A stretch of 64,000 bases of DNA from Crotalaria pallida (GCA_037953625.1 CM075651.1:142132501-142196500), one strand, 5' to 3'. Positions 33,576 through 44,879 are shown, counted from the first letter of the stretch. Translations and numbers: made by a program. The notes: generated from the letters alone by a model not told the origin.

Positions 33576-34523
33576 GGCTTAATTATGCTACAAATTCCTG
33601 AAGTTTGGTATATTTTTGCCAAATACCCTTTTTTTTAAAAAAAAAATTTAACGTTTATACCCTCAAACTTATTTCTGGTTTGCTACTTGCCCTTGTGATG
33701 GATTCCGGCCAGTTTTTGCATACGTGGATCATGGTGGTCCTAGTCATCCGATCCCACCAGAGCTCTTCATTTTTCAACTTTTCTCCAACCACCAGAGCTC
33801 CAACCACTATATATACTGTCTCCGCTACCATACCTCAACCCACCAGCTCCCACCTTCATACCATCACCAAAACCTTGAAGACAATCTCCAAACCCTAAAG
33901 CAACTCCATTCCAACATCGAGCACCACCCCGACCTCCCTCCCCTCTCGTCGCGACCTCTTGTAGTCCTACTTCAAATCCCCCTACCTTGTCGAAACCCGC
34001 TTCCCTATCTCACACGACCCGAGCCACGTCAACTTTCTCAACTTTGTCTGGTTCAGTGCCTTCAAACCGAAGAATAAGTCATCTCAGCAGAACATTCACC
34101 TTGAGAAGGCTTCCGTGCTGTTTATAGTCAGATTGGATTGTTGTACGATCGTAACACGGTTGATGGGCAATGAAAGCCTTCACACGCGTTTATCGTTGCG
34201 GCGGGGTCATTTGTTTATGTGATGGAGACAGTATGGTGGTTGGAGCTCTGGAGGTTGGAAAAGGTGGAAGATGAAGAGTTCTGGGTGACTAGGACCACCT
34301 TGGTCCACGTGTGCAAAAATTGCTCGGAATCCGTCACAAGGGCAAATAGCAAACCGAAAATAAGACATCGGGCATAAACATTGCAAAAATTGGTTAAAAT
34401 CCATCCCAGGGGCAAATAGCAAATTCGAGGTAAGTTGGAGGGCATTAACATTGAAAAAAAAAAGTAATAAAGATATTTAACAAAAGTACCTCAAACTTCA
34501 GATACTTGTGACATAATTAAGAC
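33576..34523. mobile_element. Long-TIR (Pack-MULE-like) element carrying a gene fragment
   Basis: The arms mirror each other for roughly 250-300 bp: GGCTTAATTATGCTACAAAT at left and GTCTTAATTATGTCACAAGT (reverse complement of right), then CTTGCCCTTGTGATGGATTC, ACGTGGATCATGGTGGTCC and CCAGAGCTCCAACCAC and their mirrors. The right arm has an internal duplication (GGGCAAATAGCAAA twice). The approximately 390-bp centre is a piece of an ALIX-like gene. Flanking 9-mers AGTTTAAAA and GTAACAAAA do not match well, so a TSD is not shown and MULE assignment rests on TIR type. Confidence 0.75.
33871..34217 (+). pseudogene. Captured ALIX/BRO1-domain gene fragment
   Basis: Reading across frames gives NLEDNLQTLKQLHSNIEHH, then after a shift RRDLL, a TAG stop, SYFKSPYLVETRFPISHDP, NFVWFSAFKPKNKSSQQN, IHLEKASVLF, a gap of about five residues with a frame change, YSQIGLLYDRNTVDGQ, a TGA, and KPSHAFIVAAGSF. 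In order and content this is the early BRO1 domain of plant ALIX, an ESCRT-III-associated adaptor of endosomal sorting. Two stops and at least two frameshifts make it non-functional as protein. It occupies exactly the space between the two inverted arms and reads as spliced-type sequence without visible introns. Family recognition is from memory. Confidence 0.85.
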
Positions 34524-35100
34524 GTAACAAAAATACTGAATATTGAATGTCAAGAAGTATTTTATACTTGTTTTTTTCCTTTCTTAGTCCATCCAATGGA
34601 TTTCCTAAACATGTAATTAGTTTGTCAAATTACATTAAAGAAACATGATTACAGCAAGGTATTTGGATTTGAAATTGTGTAATCATTAATCATTAGACAT
34701 GATAGCGTTAAAAAATATTTCAACCACTATGCTAACCTGCATAACAATAACATGACATATCACCAATATTCAAATAACCTAGCTATATTTTTCTCGGCAT
34801 TAATTTTACATGGCAATAATCTAATGTACTCTAATGCAGGAGTATATTTTATAGACTATATAACTTGACCCAACAGTCCACGTTGCTCAAGCTGATTAGC
34901 TTAATTCAATCAAATGTGGACCTTACTTGGTTTGTGGGTCCAAATTTTTCAATTTGTTATAGTTGAATGTGTTTACTATGCCGACCATATTGATCAGACT
35001 TGGACCAAATATTATTAGATTAGTTAAATGACCTTAATTTAAGTTAAGAAAATTTTTATTTCAATCCACATCATCCAAATTTGACTAGGTTATATTTATC
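34524..35100. other. Intergenic, nothing recognised
   Basis: AT-rich; no frame or repeat could be supported. Confidence 0.35.
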
Positions 35101-35115
35101 ATAACTTATTACTCC

Positions 35116-35216
35116 GTCCGCGTAAGACAGCCCAGTTGGTGGCTGCAGGGACACTTAGGATTTTTCCCTCCCCCAGGTCATGGATTCTAGTCCCAGACCT
35201 CCCATGTAAACCAAAA
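35116..35216 (+). mobile_element. SINE, family 2, with perfect 13-bp TSD
   Basis: GCGTAAGACAGCCCAGTTGG, GGCTGCAGGGACACTTAGG, ATGGATTCTAGTCCCAGACC, CCATGTAAACCAAAAA. Flanked by AACTTATTACTCC at 35103-35115 and 35217-35229. About 100 bp, probably pol III-derived (box A and box B-like words). Confidence 0.8.
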
Positions 35217-35229
35217 AACTTATTACTCC

Positions 35230-36112
35230 AATTGATAAGTCGATTGAGATAATTAAGACCTTCAAAATTATTGTTATCCCAACAATTTTATAAACTTATT
35301 CTTGTTAAGGAGTAAACACAGGTCACTCATTTAGTCCTAGCTAGATATATGCATCTATTCCTCATGTCCCATATTCACCACAAATTGACGAACCATAGTG
35401 AGTGCCATGCCTTCCTCAGGCTCCTGTCCCCCTGGATTTTGTAATTAATTAAAGTAAACAACATTAATAATTTGCTCAATATTTTTAGGGGCTAAGATAA
35501 TAAGATCCTAGCAATTAGTATAATTTTTTCTGGGATTTCAGGACCTTAATGTAACAGGAGTATGATTTTGCCATTAATTAAAAAGAAAAATATTAGTAAA
35601 AATTTCTGAAGCCTAAAGCAAGGATTTCATTGACTTTACCCTCGGCTACCTCGATCTAATGCTTAGAGCTATTAGCTTTATGTGTAACAAATTAGTAAAA
35701 GATCACTTTCCCTCTCCCCAATTATCTTTAGAAAGCAACAACAACAAAAAAATATTTAAAAAAGGAAAGCTCGATAACAACCCTATTAAGTGAGAGTCAT
35801 TAAATTAATCAAAGAGCGTGATGTGATGTAAAAAGATGCAAAGAGATTTCCCGAGCGTGAGCTTATTTATAGTAAATTTTAACTTATATAAAGAGGGTAA
35901 ATTTATTGAGAATTAATGCATTTGTAAAAATTCATATACATAAATAAACATATGTCCACTAATTCCCAATATAAAATTTTTTGAAGGGAATTCCCAATAT
36001 AAAATTATCATTACAGTTTATGTTTAAATGAGTCATTGAGCTCACATTAAAAAAAATTACCACATAGTCCAAGATCTTGCTGCCTAATAAAACAAAAAAA
36101 AACTGTATAATA
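35230..36112. other. Intergenic, nothing recognised
   Basis: AT-rich with no supported gene, RNA or element. Confidence 0.35.
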
Positions 36113-36350
36113 CATCTATTCTAATATTTATTAAGAAAGTTAGTTGAATATATTTATTTTTCTTAAATTCATAAAAAAAATATAGTTATTTTAAAAAATT
36201 TATATTGAGAATGAAACAAAAATTAAATAAAATTACTACTTTTTAGGAATAATTGTATTAGGAATAAAAAATTGGTTAATTTTTTCTTATATTTGATACC
36301 AAGATAAGTATATCTTGTTTTTCTTATATTGTATTAGAAATCGGAGAGAG
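36113..36350. mobile_element. Stowaway-like MITE, family A
   Basis: Right end ATTAGAAATCGGAGAGAG before TA. The interior ATTGAGAATGAAACAAAAAT and GGAATAATTGTATTAGGAAT is shared with the other copies. The left end is decayed. Confidence 0.6.
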
Positions 36351-36394
36351 TACATATGTTTTCTTTCTCTTTTCCTTTCTACAAAACAGGACCT

Positions 36395-36600
36395 TTCCAT
36401 AGTTTTTTTTTTATAAAAAAAATTTCATTCCAAAAAGACCAAAAGTACAAGTTATACTTCTATAGCATAGAAAAGAACACAGTTCAAAACAAAGATAATA
36501 GAGTATAGCTAACACCTCCCCAACCTGCATCGTACATTCGTACTGACACTAGAAATTGCGTGCCCCAGCCTAAAGACACCAACAACAATCAAATAAAACT
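36395..36600 (-). mobile_element. Probable LINE 3' end
   Basis: T-run, then ATAAAAAAAATTTCATTCC and an AAAAGACCAAAAGTACAAG segment, in the layout of minus-strand LINE 3' ends (compare 45261 and 37768). Confidence 0.3.
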
Positions 36601-36620
36601 AGGGTTTTCTTGACCTCGGG

Positions 36621-36803
36621 CTGAGAATAAGAGCAAAGTGGATGTATTTCATTGAAAAGTGTTGTATTGATAGAATAAACGAGGTCTGAGGATAAGAGCA
36701 AAGTGGATGTATTTCATTGGAAAGTGTTGTATTGATAGAATAAAAAGAGTTTATATTTATTTTTTCAATAAATACATCCACTTTTAGACTCTTATCCTCA
36801 GTT
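36621..36803. repeat. Direct and inverted repeat cluster
   Basis: CTGAGAATAAGAGCAAAGTG (36621) recurs as CTGAGGATAAGAGCAAAGTG (36686), 65 bp on, with about 55 bp of identity following. A reverse-complement arm (ATACATCCACTTTTAGACTC, TTATCCTCAG) closes the cluster at 36803. It looks like a small foldback whose left arm has been duplicated. Confidence 0.7.
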
Positions 36804-36920
36804 GAGATTAAAAAAACCCATAAAACTAAGCCCCCACTCCCATAATCAAAAATACAATTACAAGCAATATGTTTGAAATTAATTAGATTGAGCCTTTTTT
36901 TTCTTTTGCACAAAAGCATA

Positions 36921-37112
36921 CTCCCTTTGATTTGAAATATAATGAAAAAACATGTTTCTTTTGGTTTGAAATATAAGCAAAAGTAACTAATTTTTTTAAA
37001 TTTTATTTCATTCCCAATGATACTTTTCTAAAATACATTTTTTTAATAAATTTGCAAAAATTAAATATAATCAATTAATCTTTTTAATAAATGTAAAATT
37101 AATTATTTTTGT
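36921..37112. mobile_element. Stowaway-like MITE, family A, altered left end
   Basis: Starts CTCCCTTTGATTTGAAATAT after TA. The terminal words recur 35 bp later (TTTGGTTTGAAATATAAGC), as if one MITE end were duplicated or two copies merged. The right end is unclear. Confidence 0.5.
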
Positions 37113-37151
37113 TGTATATGTGGATTTAATTAGTTATAATAAACAATACTA

Positions 37152-37415
37152 CTCCCTCTGGTCCTATATATAAGCCCCCTTTCAAGACTTTTTTTTTGTC
37201 TTTAATATAAGTCTCATTTCCAACTTCCAATGGCATTAATTACTCTTTTTCGACAAACACCCCTATTTACTTAACACTTTTTACATTCCCAATAATAATT
37301 ATAGGGGTACTTTTGAAAATATATACCAAATATTTACATTTTCAATGCCACTAACTAACTTTCTTAAAAGGAATGAAATTGGTCAAATTGTGCTTATATT
37401 AGAGACAGGAGGGAG
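37152..37415. mobile_element. Stowaway-like MITE, family B, well preserved
   Basis: CTCCCTCTGGTCCTATATAT at left; the right end read in reverse complement is CTCCCTCCTGTCTCTAATAT, both next to TA. 264 bp, non-coding. This is the clearest member of the family. Confidence 0.8.
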
Positions 37416-37452
37416 TAATATTTCTAACTCGTGTAAAATCTTTTGACCATTA

Positions 37453-37640
37453 CCAACAAAGCCCAGCACAGTTGATAGATAGCTGGGTTCTTTAAGCATG
37501 ATGTCAGGGATTCGATCCCTGCCGTGGGCATGGAAAAGACTTTGTTGGTAGAGGCAAAACCCACTTCGGTGATCTCTACGCCTCAGAGGGGATTAGTCTT
37601 CGGTTATCGACTGGGAGATATCCTTGGTGTACACCTAAAA
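37453..37640 (+). mobile_element. tRNA-derived SINE, family 1, best copy
   Basis: Body: AAGCCCAGCACAGTTGATAG, GGGATTCGATCCCTGCCGTG (box B), GGCAAAACCCACTTCGGTGA, GGGAGATATCCTTGG, short A-run. Flanked by AAAATCTTTTGACCATTA (37435-37452) and AAAATCTTTTGGCCATTA (37641-37658), an 18-bp TSD with one mismatch. Confidence 0.85.
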
Positions 37641-37659
37641 AAAATCTTTTGGCCATTAA

Positions 37660-38568
37660 TACTAGTAAATTTCACTTTCCGCAATCCTGCCTTTTAAAAG
37701 GGGTACGAAAAACAAAGTAAAGAATATGGTGCACCATTTTTAGGTGGTGTGATAATAAAACAAAGTCTTCCTTTTTTTTTATTTTTATCAGCAAAGAAAA
37801 TATATTAATCAAACAGAGTACAAGCAATACTCTGAACCAGGCAAAGTCTTCCTTAGTTTAGTTTTTGCAAAGATTAAAATTATTTTTCTGAAAGTTGTCA
37901 AACTATGATTTTACCTTTGCTCGTTAATTTGATAACAAAGAAGGGGACATCATTGATCTCCGACAAACTAGAAGTTCGAACTAGATGACAAAAATAGTAA
38001 CCACAAGTTGATACAGTGAAGATATTTGTAATAATCGTAAGTGGCTATATTTCTAATGTATCATTTTAAAGAAGAAAAATTATATAACTCTGCCGCCAGC
38101 ACTAATTGCACTTTCGACTATGAAAAAAAATTATTACTCCAATTGACAAATTGAAACCTTTGCTGTTAGGGTAGTTAGTAATGTGACACAGTGCCCAAAT
38201 GAAAGTGAAAGAGTGAGAGGGATAGAGAGTGAGTTTGTTAGAGTGTTTCTTCCACACTTTTATCGTATACTCACCTATCGAGCTATGTAACTGAATAGGT
38301 ATCACTCAAATGAATTAGTAAACACTAACATCTAAAAAATATCAAATACTCGCAAACTACGTTATTTGCATTGCCCTATAATATACTATGTTGTCAATAT
38401 CGATCTGGAATTTTGTTTCGATGCTTATGGTGTTTGGTGTGAGTGTGAAAAAACATTTTTCTTGTGAAAATAGTTTTTAGATGATTAAAAAACAAAAATC
38501 AGTTTTACTTTATTTAGTGAACCTGGAAAGAAATATCCTTTTTTGAAAAAAAAAATATCCTGTAACAT
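37660..38568. other. Intergenic with one LINE-tail-like patch
   Basis: A T-run with TATCAGCAAAGAAAATATAT at 37770-37806 resembles a minus-strand LINE 3' end. The rest is unrecognised. Confidence 0.35.
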
Positions 38569-38798
38569 TTTTTATTTATTTTTTTAATTTTTTGGGTACT
38601 AGAACCTGGGACTCACATGGTCACATTATTGGACCTGACGAGTCTTGCCAAATTGGGGGAGTATATACCCAATCACTTGAGCGCTCCCCTCATAAATCGA
38701 AACATGTCCAACTTATTAGCTAGGGATTGAATACGAAACCTTAGATTCCGTTATGTTCACCCTTTACCAAATGGGCTATGCTTGGTGGACAAATAATT
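38569..38798 (-). mobile_element. tRNA-derived SINE, family 3
   Basis: On the minus strand: TAGCCCATTTGGTAAAGGG (box A), GGTTTCGTATTCAATCCC (box B-like), GGGGGAGCGC-type body and an A/T-rich tail. Flanked by CTGTAACAT at 38560-38568 and 38799-38807, a short direct duplication. Unlike families 1 and 2. Confidence 0.65.
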
Positions 38799-38809
38799 CT
38801 GTAACATAA

Positions 38810-39489
38810 TCATTAAAAAGATTTCGTTACTTAATCGATCACCCATAAAACCAAGAGAATTCGGCTTCCTTTTATATGAAAACGTCATTTCTTAGGCAAA
38901 GTAAACAGTACGAGTAAAAAATCTTTTCTAAAATGCACAATTAGTTTTTTTTTTTTTAAAGCATCAAAAAAATATTTGGTTTTTTACGGGTAAAGTTTTT
39001 GATGGGGATTTGAGGAGGGGAAAAATTGTGTAAATGCTATGATTTGGATCTAGGTGCTCACGTTTTATGTTTCATAATTCTACCAATGGAGTTACTCATT
39101 GAAAAAAAAAAGAATAGTTATTAAAAAATTCCCGGTATCAATTCATTTTTGGAGAGACAAAAAGGACTTGGGTTTTGTTCATTTTATCAAATGTTGATGG
39201 AAAAATTAACAAGGGGTAGCTAGGTATTTTGCATGGGAAGCAACTTTTCATTTCGGTGCTTCTTTTATGGTTGGGAAGGTCGTGCTCCAGGTGAAACGTC
39301 AACATATATAGACATAGAGTTGTAGAGTGTTCGTTTTGGAACTAAAGTTGAACGCAAAATACCTTACTATGCATGGCTTGTTTAGTCACCCCAAATAGAA
39401 AATGTACCGAAAAATAGACACCTAAATAGAAAATTTAACCGGGTATCCCACTATCCCTGATCAAGTTAACTACAACACCTAACCACATA
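38810..39489. other. Intergenic, nothing recognised
   Basis: No gene or element could be supported. Confidence 0.35.
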
Positions 39490-39676
39490 CTTCCTCCAAT
39501 TTAGAATATAAGAAAAAAAAATTAAAATCATGCTTATTAAGAACCAAATAGTATGAGAATTAAACAAAAATTAAATGAGATAACTATTTTTTATGGATGT
39601 TTAAGAAAAGTAACATTGAGAACAAAACAAAATTTAAAACGATTAGTTAAATTTTTATTATATTTTAAATCAAGAG

Positions 39677-39711
<35 letters not shown>

Positions 39712-39736
39712 ATATTTTAAACCGAAGTGAAGTGTG
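39490..39736. mobile_element. Stowaway-like MITE, family A, with an AT run
   Basis: Begins CTTCCTCCAATTTAGAATAT after TA; interior AACATTGAGAACAAAACAAA. A TA microsatellite (39679-39709) has expanded near the right end. Confidence 0.6.
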
Positions 39737-39739
39737 TAC

Positions 39740-40190
39740 TGTAGTGTACATTGATTTTTTTTTTTTTAAAAGTACTGTATATGTTATTGCTACACACAGT
39801 GGATCACAATATAATTTCACTAACCTGTACTAATCAATGTGACAAAGGCATGATAAATTCCTTCTTCCTTTTAATGCAGGTTTTTGTCATAAAAAGATCG
39901 AATTGCTGTTAATGTTCCACGTTAATTATCTCTTCATATATAACTTTGACCTTATTTCGTATTATCTATTCCTTTCAAAAATTAAGAAACATTAATTCTT
40001 TCTTTTCTTTATTTTCATCATGATATCTTATTATTATATCAAAGTGTACCTTATTATTATGACGGTATGCCACGAGAGTGTAGTGTTGCTGGTGGTGTTT
40101 GATGTATACATTATTGTATTGGTTGTTTTTGAGTATTTCTAACTTATACTCAATTTGATATTAATAAATTTTCTTTGCTGATAAAAAAAA
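39740..40190. other. Intergenic, nothing recognised
   Basis: Ends in TTGATATTAATAAATTTTCT plus an A-run (40150-40190), probably a plus-strand LINE 3' tail. Confidence 0.3.
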
Positions 40191-40195
40191 TAATA

Positions 40196-40700
40196 TCAAA
40201 ATGTACCTCTGATGAAGATCATGGGATTTGCATTGAAACTCATATCAAATGGAATTCCAAACCAAAAACAAATTTGCAAAAGAAAGGAGTCATCCAAATG
40301 AATGGAAATGTGAGCTGTAGCTTTTGTGGATATGAGCAAAAGATGAAACAACAAAGCACTTGTTTTTTTTTTCTGTTCAATAACCTATTGTGTTTGGCAA
40401 AAATGTTATAAATGATTTGGAGTTAAAACAGTGATGAATAACAATACCAATCAAGGATCATTTCTTGCATCATGCAGGACTTCAAGCTGTCAAATACTAG
40501 TAAAAGAAAAATTTGATGTGTCATCAGGTTTTGTATAATATGGGTAATATGGAAGGTTAGGAATAAAATACTTTTCTAAGAAGCACAATTTAATATAAAC
40601 TTGCCGGAGGAAAATATTCATCTCAAGACATGGTCTTTGTTAAAGACAAAATGAGTGAATGCCCAGTTTTCTTTTGTTGATTGGGAAAAGTACAGAACCC
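40196..40700 (+). pseudogene. LINE ORF2 C-terminal fragment (zf-RVT region)
   Basis: The plus strand reads NLQKKGVIQMNGNVSCSFCG and continues to a poly-Phe-like stretch and LAKML, the layout of the Cys/His segment after plant LINE reverse transcriptases (compare NLRRRGIIPQSEDIKCVLCG in the LINE at 45.9 kb). After stops and shifts, IIWVIWKVRNKILF appears near 40540-40580, the usual next block. Truncated at the 5' side, several stops, no TSD identified. Independent of the full-length LINE because the strand is opposite. Confidence 0.6.
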
Positions 40701-40849
40701 TTTTCCTTGTATTAAAAGTGCTAAGTTTAGTTTCTAAAATTTTTGTAATCTTTGTTTGGAGTATATCTAGTAGTAGTACTTCTCCTAAAATAACATTCTT
40801 CTTTTTTTTATAATAAATTTTTTTTATCATATATTAAATAGGGCATGAT

Positions 40850-42660
40850 GGTTAAAATTAAATTAATTGTTAGAGTACTTTATTAAAAACATATATTGGT
40901 TTAAGATGGTAAATTGATAGTTTTGGTGATTGCATTAATCATTGTGCAATTAGTTTAAATGACAATTAAAAAAATAGATAAAGTAATTTTTTTTAAGCAA
41001 ATAAAATATATATATATATTTAAAGAGCACAAGGGGTGTCCAACACAATACATGGACTCAAAAACAAGTTTAAATTTAAGAGAAGCTTCTAAAGCAAAAT
41101 AAATACAATAGCAAGGATCTACTATACATACCATTATGCAAATTATAACCTTGAGACCATATCTTACAACATAATCATATATCAAAGATCCGATTTGCAG
41201 CTATTGATGTCAAGTATATATTCTGTATTTTCCTTGGCACTGCTTGTGCAGTGCTTTCTTAATACAATTCCTTTTCTCATTTAAAAAAAAAATAAAAATT
41301 CCAACGCGTATCAAATTCATAAATCATAACTTGCATAATAAAGCTGAAAGGTGTACCTGAAATTATATAGCTATTCCCCTCATTAGCCAAACTGATCAAA
41401 CAATGACAAACTAAAACATTCGAGTCACCACCTTAAAAAAAATTATTATTGTTACATAATTGGTATAAGATATGTTTTTCAGCACATTCTCAAGAATGTG
41501 TGATTAATGAAAATCTGGTATTCGAGTAAGTTATTTTTTCATATTTGATTCATGCTGGATTGATGTAAAAGATTCTTGAGAATGTGATTGATTTTTCAAA
41601 AATATCCTTAACTAAAATAACAAGATAGTATGTAGAAGAAGATTAATAGATAAAACAATTTTCACCAAAAATTAACATTATTAACATTACCATCTAAAAA
41701 GGTATAAATCCAACATTCCAACTTCCTCCATGTTTAAAATTAAATATGTATACCAACATCAACATGGGTTGGGACGAGTGGTAAGCGGTTCGGTAGGAAA
41801 AAAAAATTAAAGATGTATTTTTGTCACTCCACCTTGTACGTTTGCCGCCCCACACTTTTATAAACTACAAATAAAAATAACATTAACCTTCTATTTCTCA
41901 TCAAGTCTGGCAACAACATAATCACTACCTATCCCACATGTACAATAACTCTTTTATCTTCAGTTCTCACTACTTACTCCTTCATCCTCCCGATAAATCA
42001 CAAACCACATCCTCCTCACAACACAATTTCCTTCATCCTCCCGATAAATCACAACCCGCATCCTCCTCACAACACAATTGCATGTAAGGCACACACCGAC
42101 ACCCCTTCACCCTATCCCTAACTTCATATTAACAATATTAACATTCTATCCGTTAAAGTATCAAACATGTTGGAAATTGCAAATATCTACAAGAAAATGT
42201 AGATTTTGGTGATCAAAAGAAGAAATCTTAGACAAAATTAGTATACTCTGATAAAAATTTAACATAGTCATAGTTGAAGAATGAAATTGACAAATGTTAT
42301 AAATAAAGAGGACTAAAATGACGATTCTTATTAAAAATAAAGGATCAAATCGAAACCCAAAAATTTAAAAAAAATATCAAAATAATATTTAAATCTTTCT
42401 CAAATGATGATGTGGTTTTGTACAATTAATGAAACATACAGACAAGAACGAGGTGAGTACATAATTACCACAATGGCAAATGTTCTTATAAAAAAAACAA
42501 TGGCAAATGTTAACGAACCCTTTTAGGGTATTTATTAAAGAACCAAATGTAGTAGGAAAATGTTGAAAACTGTGGTATTTTATGTTTTCTAGAAAAGAAA
42601 AAAAAATGAATTGATAATATTTTATTCCAAATCTAATAACCTTAATAAGTAACATTAAGG
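40850..42660. other. Intergenic, one LINE tail-like stretch
   Basis: TTTTTTTTAAGCAAATAAAA at 40988 and the GAGCACAAGGGGTGTCC segment resemble a minus-strand LINE 3' end (compare GGAGCACAAGGGGTACTCC at 53315). The rest holds only the 51-bp duplication listed separately. Confidence 0.35.
41979..42080. repeat. Tandem duplication, 51-bp unit, two copies
   Basis: CCTTCATCCTCCCGATAAAT starts at 41979 and again at 42030. The units differ at only a few positions. Confidence 0.85.
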
Positions 42661-42666
42661 CATTTG

Positions 42667-42780
42667 TTTCCCTCATAGTACTACTTCATTATCGGTCACC
42701 CAGAAGTATTTAGCCTTGCAAGGTGGTCCTTTCTGATTCACACGGGATTTCACGTGCCCCATGCTACTCGGGTCAGAGCG
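42667..42780 (-). pseudogene. Plastid 23S rRNA fragment (NUPT)
   Basis: The minus strand reads CTGACCCGAGTAGCATGGGG, CACGTGAAATCCCGTGTGAA, TCAGAAAGGACCACCTTGCA, AGGCTAAATACTTCTGGGTG, ACCGATAATGAAGTAGTAC. This is the conserved domain I-II region of chloroplast-type 23S rRNA with scattered changes, several of them C-to-T or G-to-A. It is 0.11 kb long with no other plastid sequence beside it, so it is a nuclear plastid-DNA insertion rather than a working rRNA gene. Confidence 0.85.
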
Positions 42781-43295
42781 TAAGCTAGTGACCGGATTTC
42801 AATTTATTCTCTTTGATCCTATTTATAAGTCATATATACTTAATCATATCACACGGATCAATGATGATAGTTACATTTCTTGGAACTTTAAAATGATATT
42901 TTAACATTACAATTTTATCATCTTAACATTATTTTATACTAATGAACAAAGGACAAATAAATGAAAAGGGCAATAAATATTTTCTAAAAAATGCAAAATA
43001 ACTTATAATTAAGATAAAAAATTCTTATAAAACAAGATGAACTAAAACTTATTTAAGCCAATAAATTAAGGCACAATTCATTAACATTAATGCTCTTCCA
43101 ATTTAATATCCGGTACTTGCCCTCACCATAATGGGTCAGACAATACAATAAATTTGAAGTTTTCTTTAGTCAATTGTAGTAGTGACATGATGAGGTTTCA
43201 AGCTATAATGCCCTTACCAGTTACCACCCCAATCCACTATTAGGAGCATAATAGTACTAACTTGAAGAGTTTTAAGTGGTTCTCTATATATTTCC

Positions 43296-44357
43296 TAGGA
43301 GTGTAAGCGATCTGGTCCGAGACCGTGAGACCGCTCGGATCGGACCGGACCGGACCGAAAAATGCAGTCCGGTCAGGTCCCAAAAAATTCAGACCGTGGC
43401 TAAACGGTCCGGTCCACGGTCCCAAACATTTTTAGATCGCTGAGACCGGACCGGACCGATAGGCTAAATAATTATTTAAAAAAAAAACCTACAGATCTAA
43501 AAACTAAAAAATAAAACTCCCAATTTCCCAACCCTAAACTATAGATCTCAGACTCAAACTCTCATCTCTCACAGCCATCTCAATTCACCCTCTCAAACTC
43601 TCCACTCTCCAGATCCGTCGCCGGCCAAAGTTCTCACCGCCACCGACGCCACCATCGTCGTTCGCCGCTTCGTTGTCGTCCTCTCTCTCGTTCGAGTCTC
43701 CACCGCCATCGATCTCTCTCCCTCTGATCTTGCCCTCCGTTCCTCTCTCCCTCCTTCTCTCTCCCTCTCCCTGCGCCTCAACCAGTCAACCACCGTCCAG
43801 TGCTCACCGCCACCTCTGCTTCCGATTCGGTCCGATCTCCTCCTCTGCCTTTGCATCTCTGCTATTCGATCTCATTCGAGATCTCGTTCGATAGATCCTC
43901 TGCCTCTGCATCTTTGTGAATGAGATCTCGTTCGATCTCCTCCTTTGCCTCTGCGATTCGATTGCCGTTTCTCTAAGCCGTCATCTCTCCTCCATGCGCC
44001 ACCACCGCCGCCGCCACTGGTTCCTTGCCACCGCCGCCGCCACTGGTTCCTTGCTGCTCCAAGGAGAGGGAACCCTAGGGTTCCAATGGAAAAATGGGCT
44101 GAAGCCCAATTTTTTTTTAGGGTTCCAATGGAAAAGTGGGGTGAAGCCCAATTTTTTTTTTTTTTTTAAGACTTGAACAATTGTGGTCTATTTAGACCGG
44201 ATCGGACCGGACCGTAACGGTCCGGACCGTTATGGTCCAGTCCGGTCTTTGCATATGAAAAATATTGAGACCGGACCCGACCGGACCACATTGATTTAAT
44301 CGGTCCGGTCTCTAAAGTCCCTCAAAGACCGGACCAGACCGGACCGTTACACCCCTA
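43296..44357. mobile_element. hAT-type element, 1.06 kb, perfect 8-bp TSD
   Basis: Ends TAGGAGTGTAAGCGATC and (reverse complement) TAGGGGTGTAACGGTCC, flanked by ATATTTCC at 43288-43295 and 44358-44365. Both subterminal regions are packed with CGGACCGGACC words. The centre (43600-44080) is GC-rich, pyrimidine-rich and exon-like, with duplicated segments (CCGCCGCCACTGGTTCCTTG; GGGTTCCAATGGAAAA). It could be a captured gene 5' region, but no product was recognised. No transposase. Confidence 0.85.
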
Positions 44358-44559
44358 ATATTTCCCATCTTTGTAAGTTAGGTTTTTGCAATTTTGGCAA
44401 AATTATGCCAAATTCTATTTTTTTCCCTTCAAATTGATTGTTCAAGATCGATGTTGTTCTATACTATATACTCCTCTGGTCATTATTTTAAGGTATATGT
44501 AATCAAAATCACACGTATAAATAACTGTAATTAGTTTTTTAAATTTTTGAAAAAAAAAA

Positions 44560-44830
44560 TATTATTTCCTCTTATATATAAGTTTTTTTGACTAAAAATC
44601 ATTCATTTTAAAAAAGTTAGTAAATATTGTTAATCACATTGGAAATGTAAATATTTTGTATATTTTTTCAAAACTATCCTTATAATTATAATTAGGAATC
44701 TAAAAATTGTTAAGTAAATAAGGTTATTTATGAAAAATAAGTAATTGATGTCATTATAACCTGAAAATTAGGGCTTATATTAAGGATCAGAAAAAAAAAT
44801 CTTTAAATGAGACTTACATTAAAGACCAAA
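44560..44830. mobile_element. Stowaway-like MITE, family B, decayed
   Basis: TTCCTCTTATATATAAG start; AACTATCCTTATAATTATAA and AAATAAGGTTATTTATG interior; end region GACTTACATTAAAGACCAAA. Family B by interior, ends poor. Confidence 0.45.
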
Positions 44831-44879
44831 AAGAAGTCTTCAAAAAGCAATTAAGATTAAAAAAAAAACAATAAATATA

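Noticed and set aside
41770..41800. tRNA or SINE start (GGACGAGTGGTAAGCGG)
   Set aside because: Resembles a box A but there is no box B or tail in range and no cloverleaf.
43593..44176. Arg-, Ser- and Phe-rich frames in the hAT core as a gene
   Set aside because: Overlapping frames on both strands with biased composition and no recognisable domain; kept only as a possible capture.
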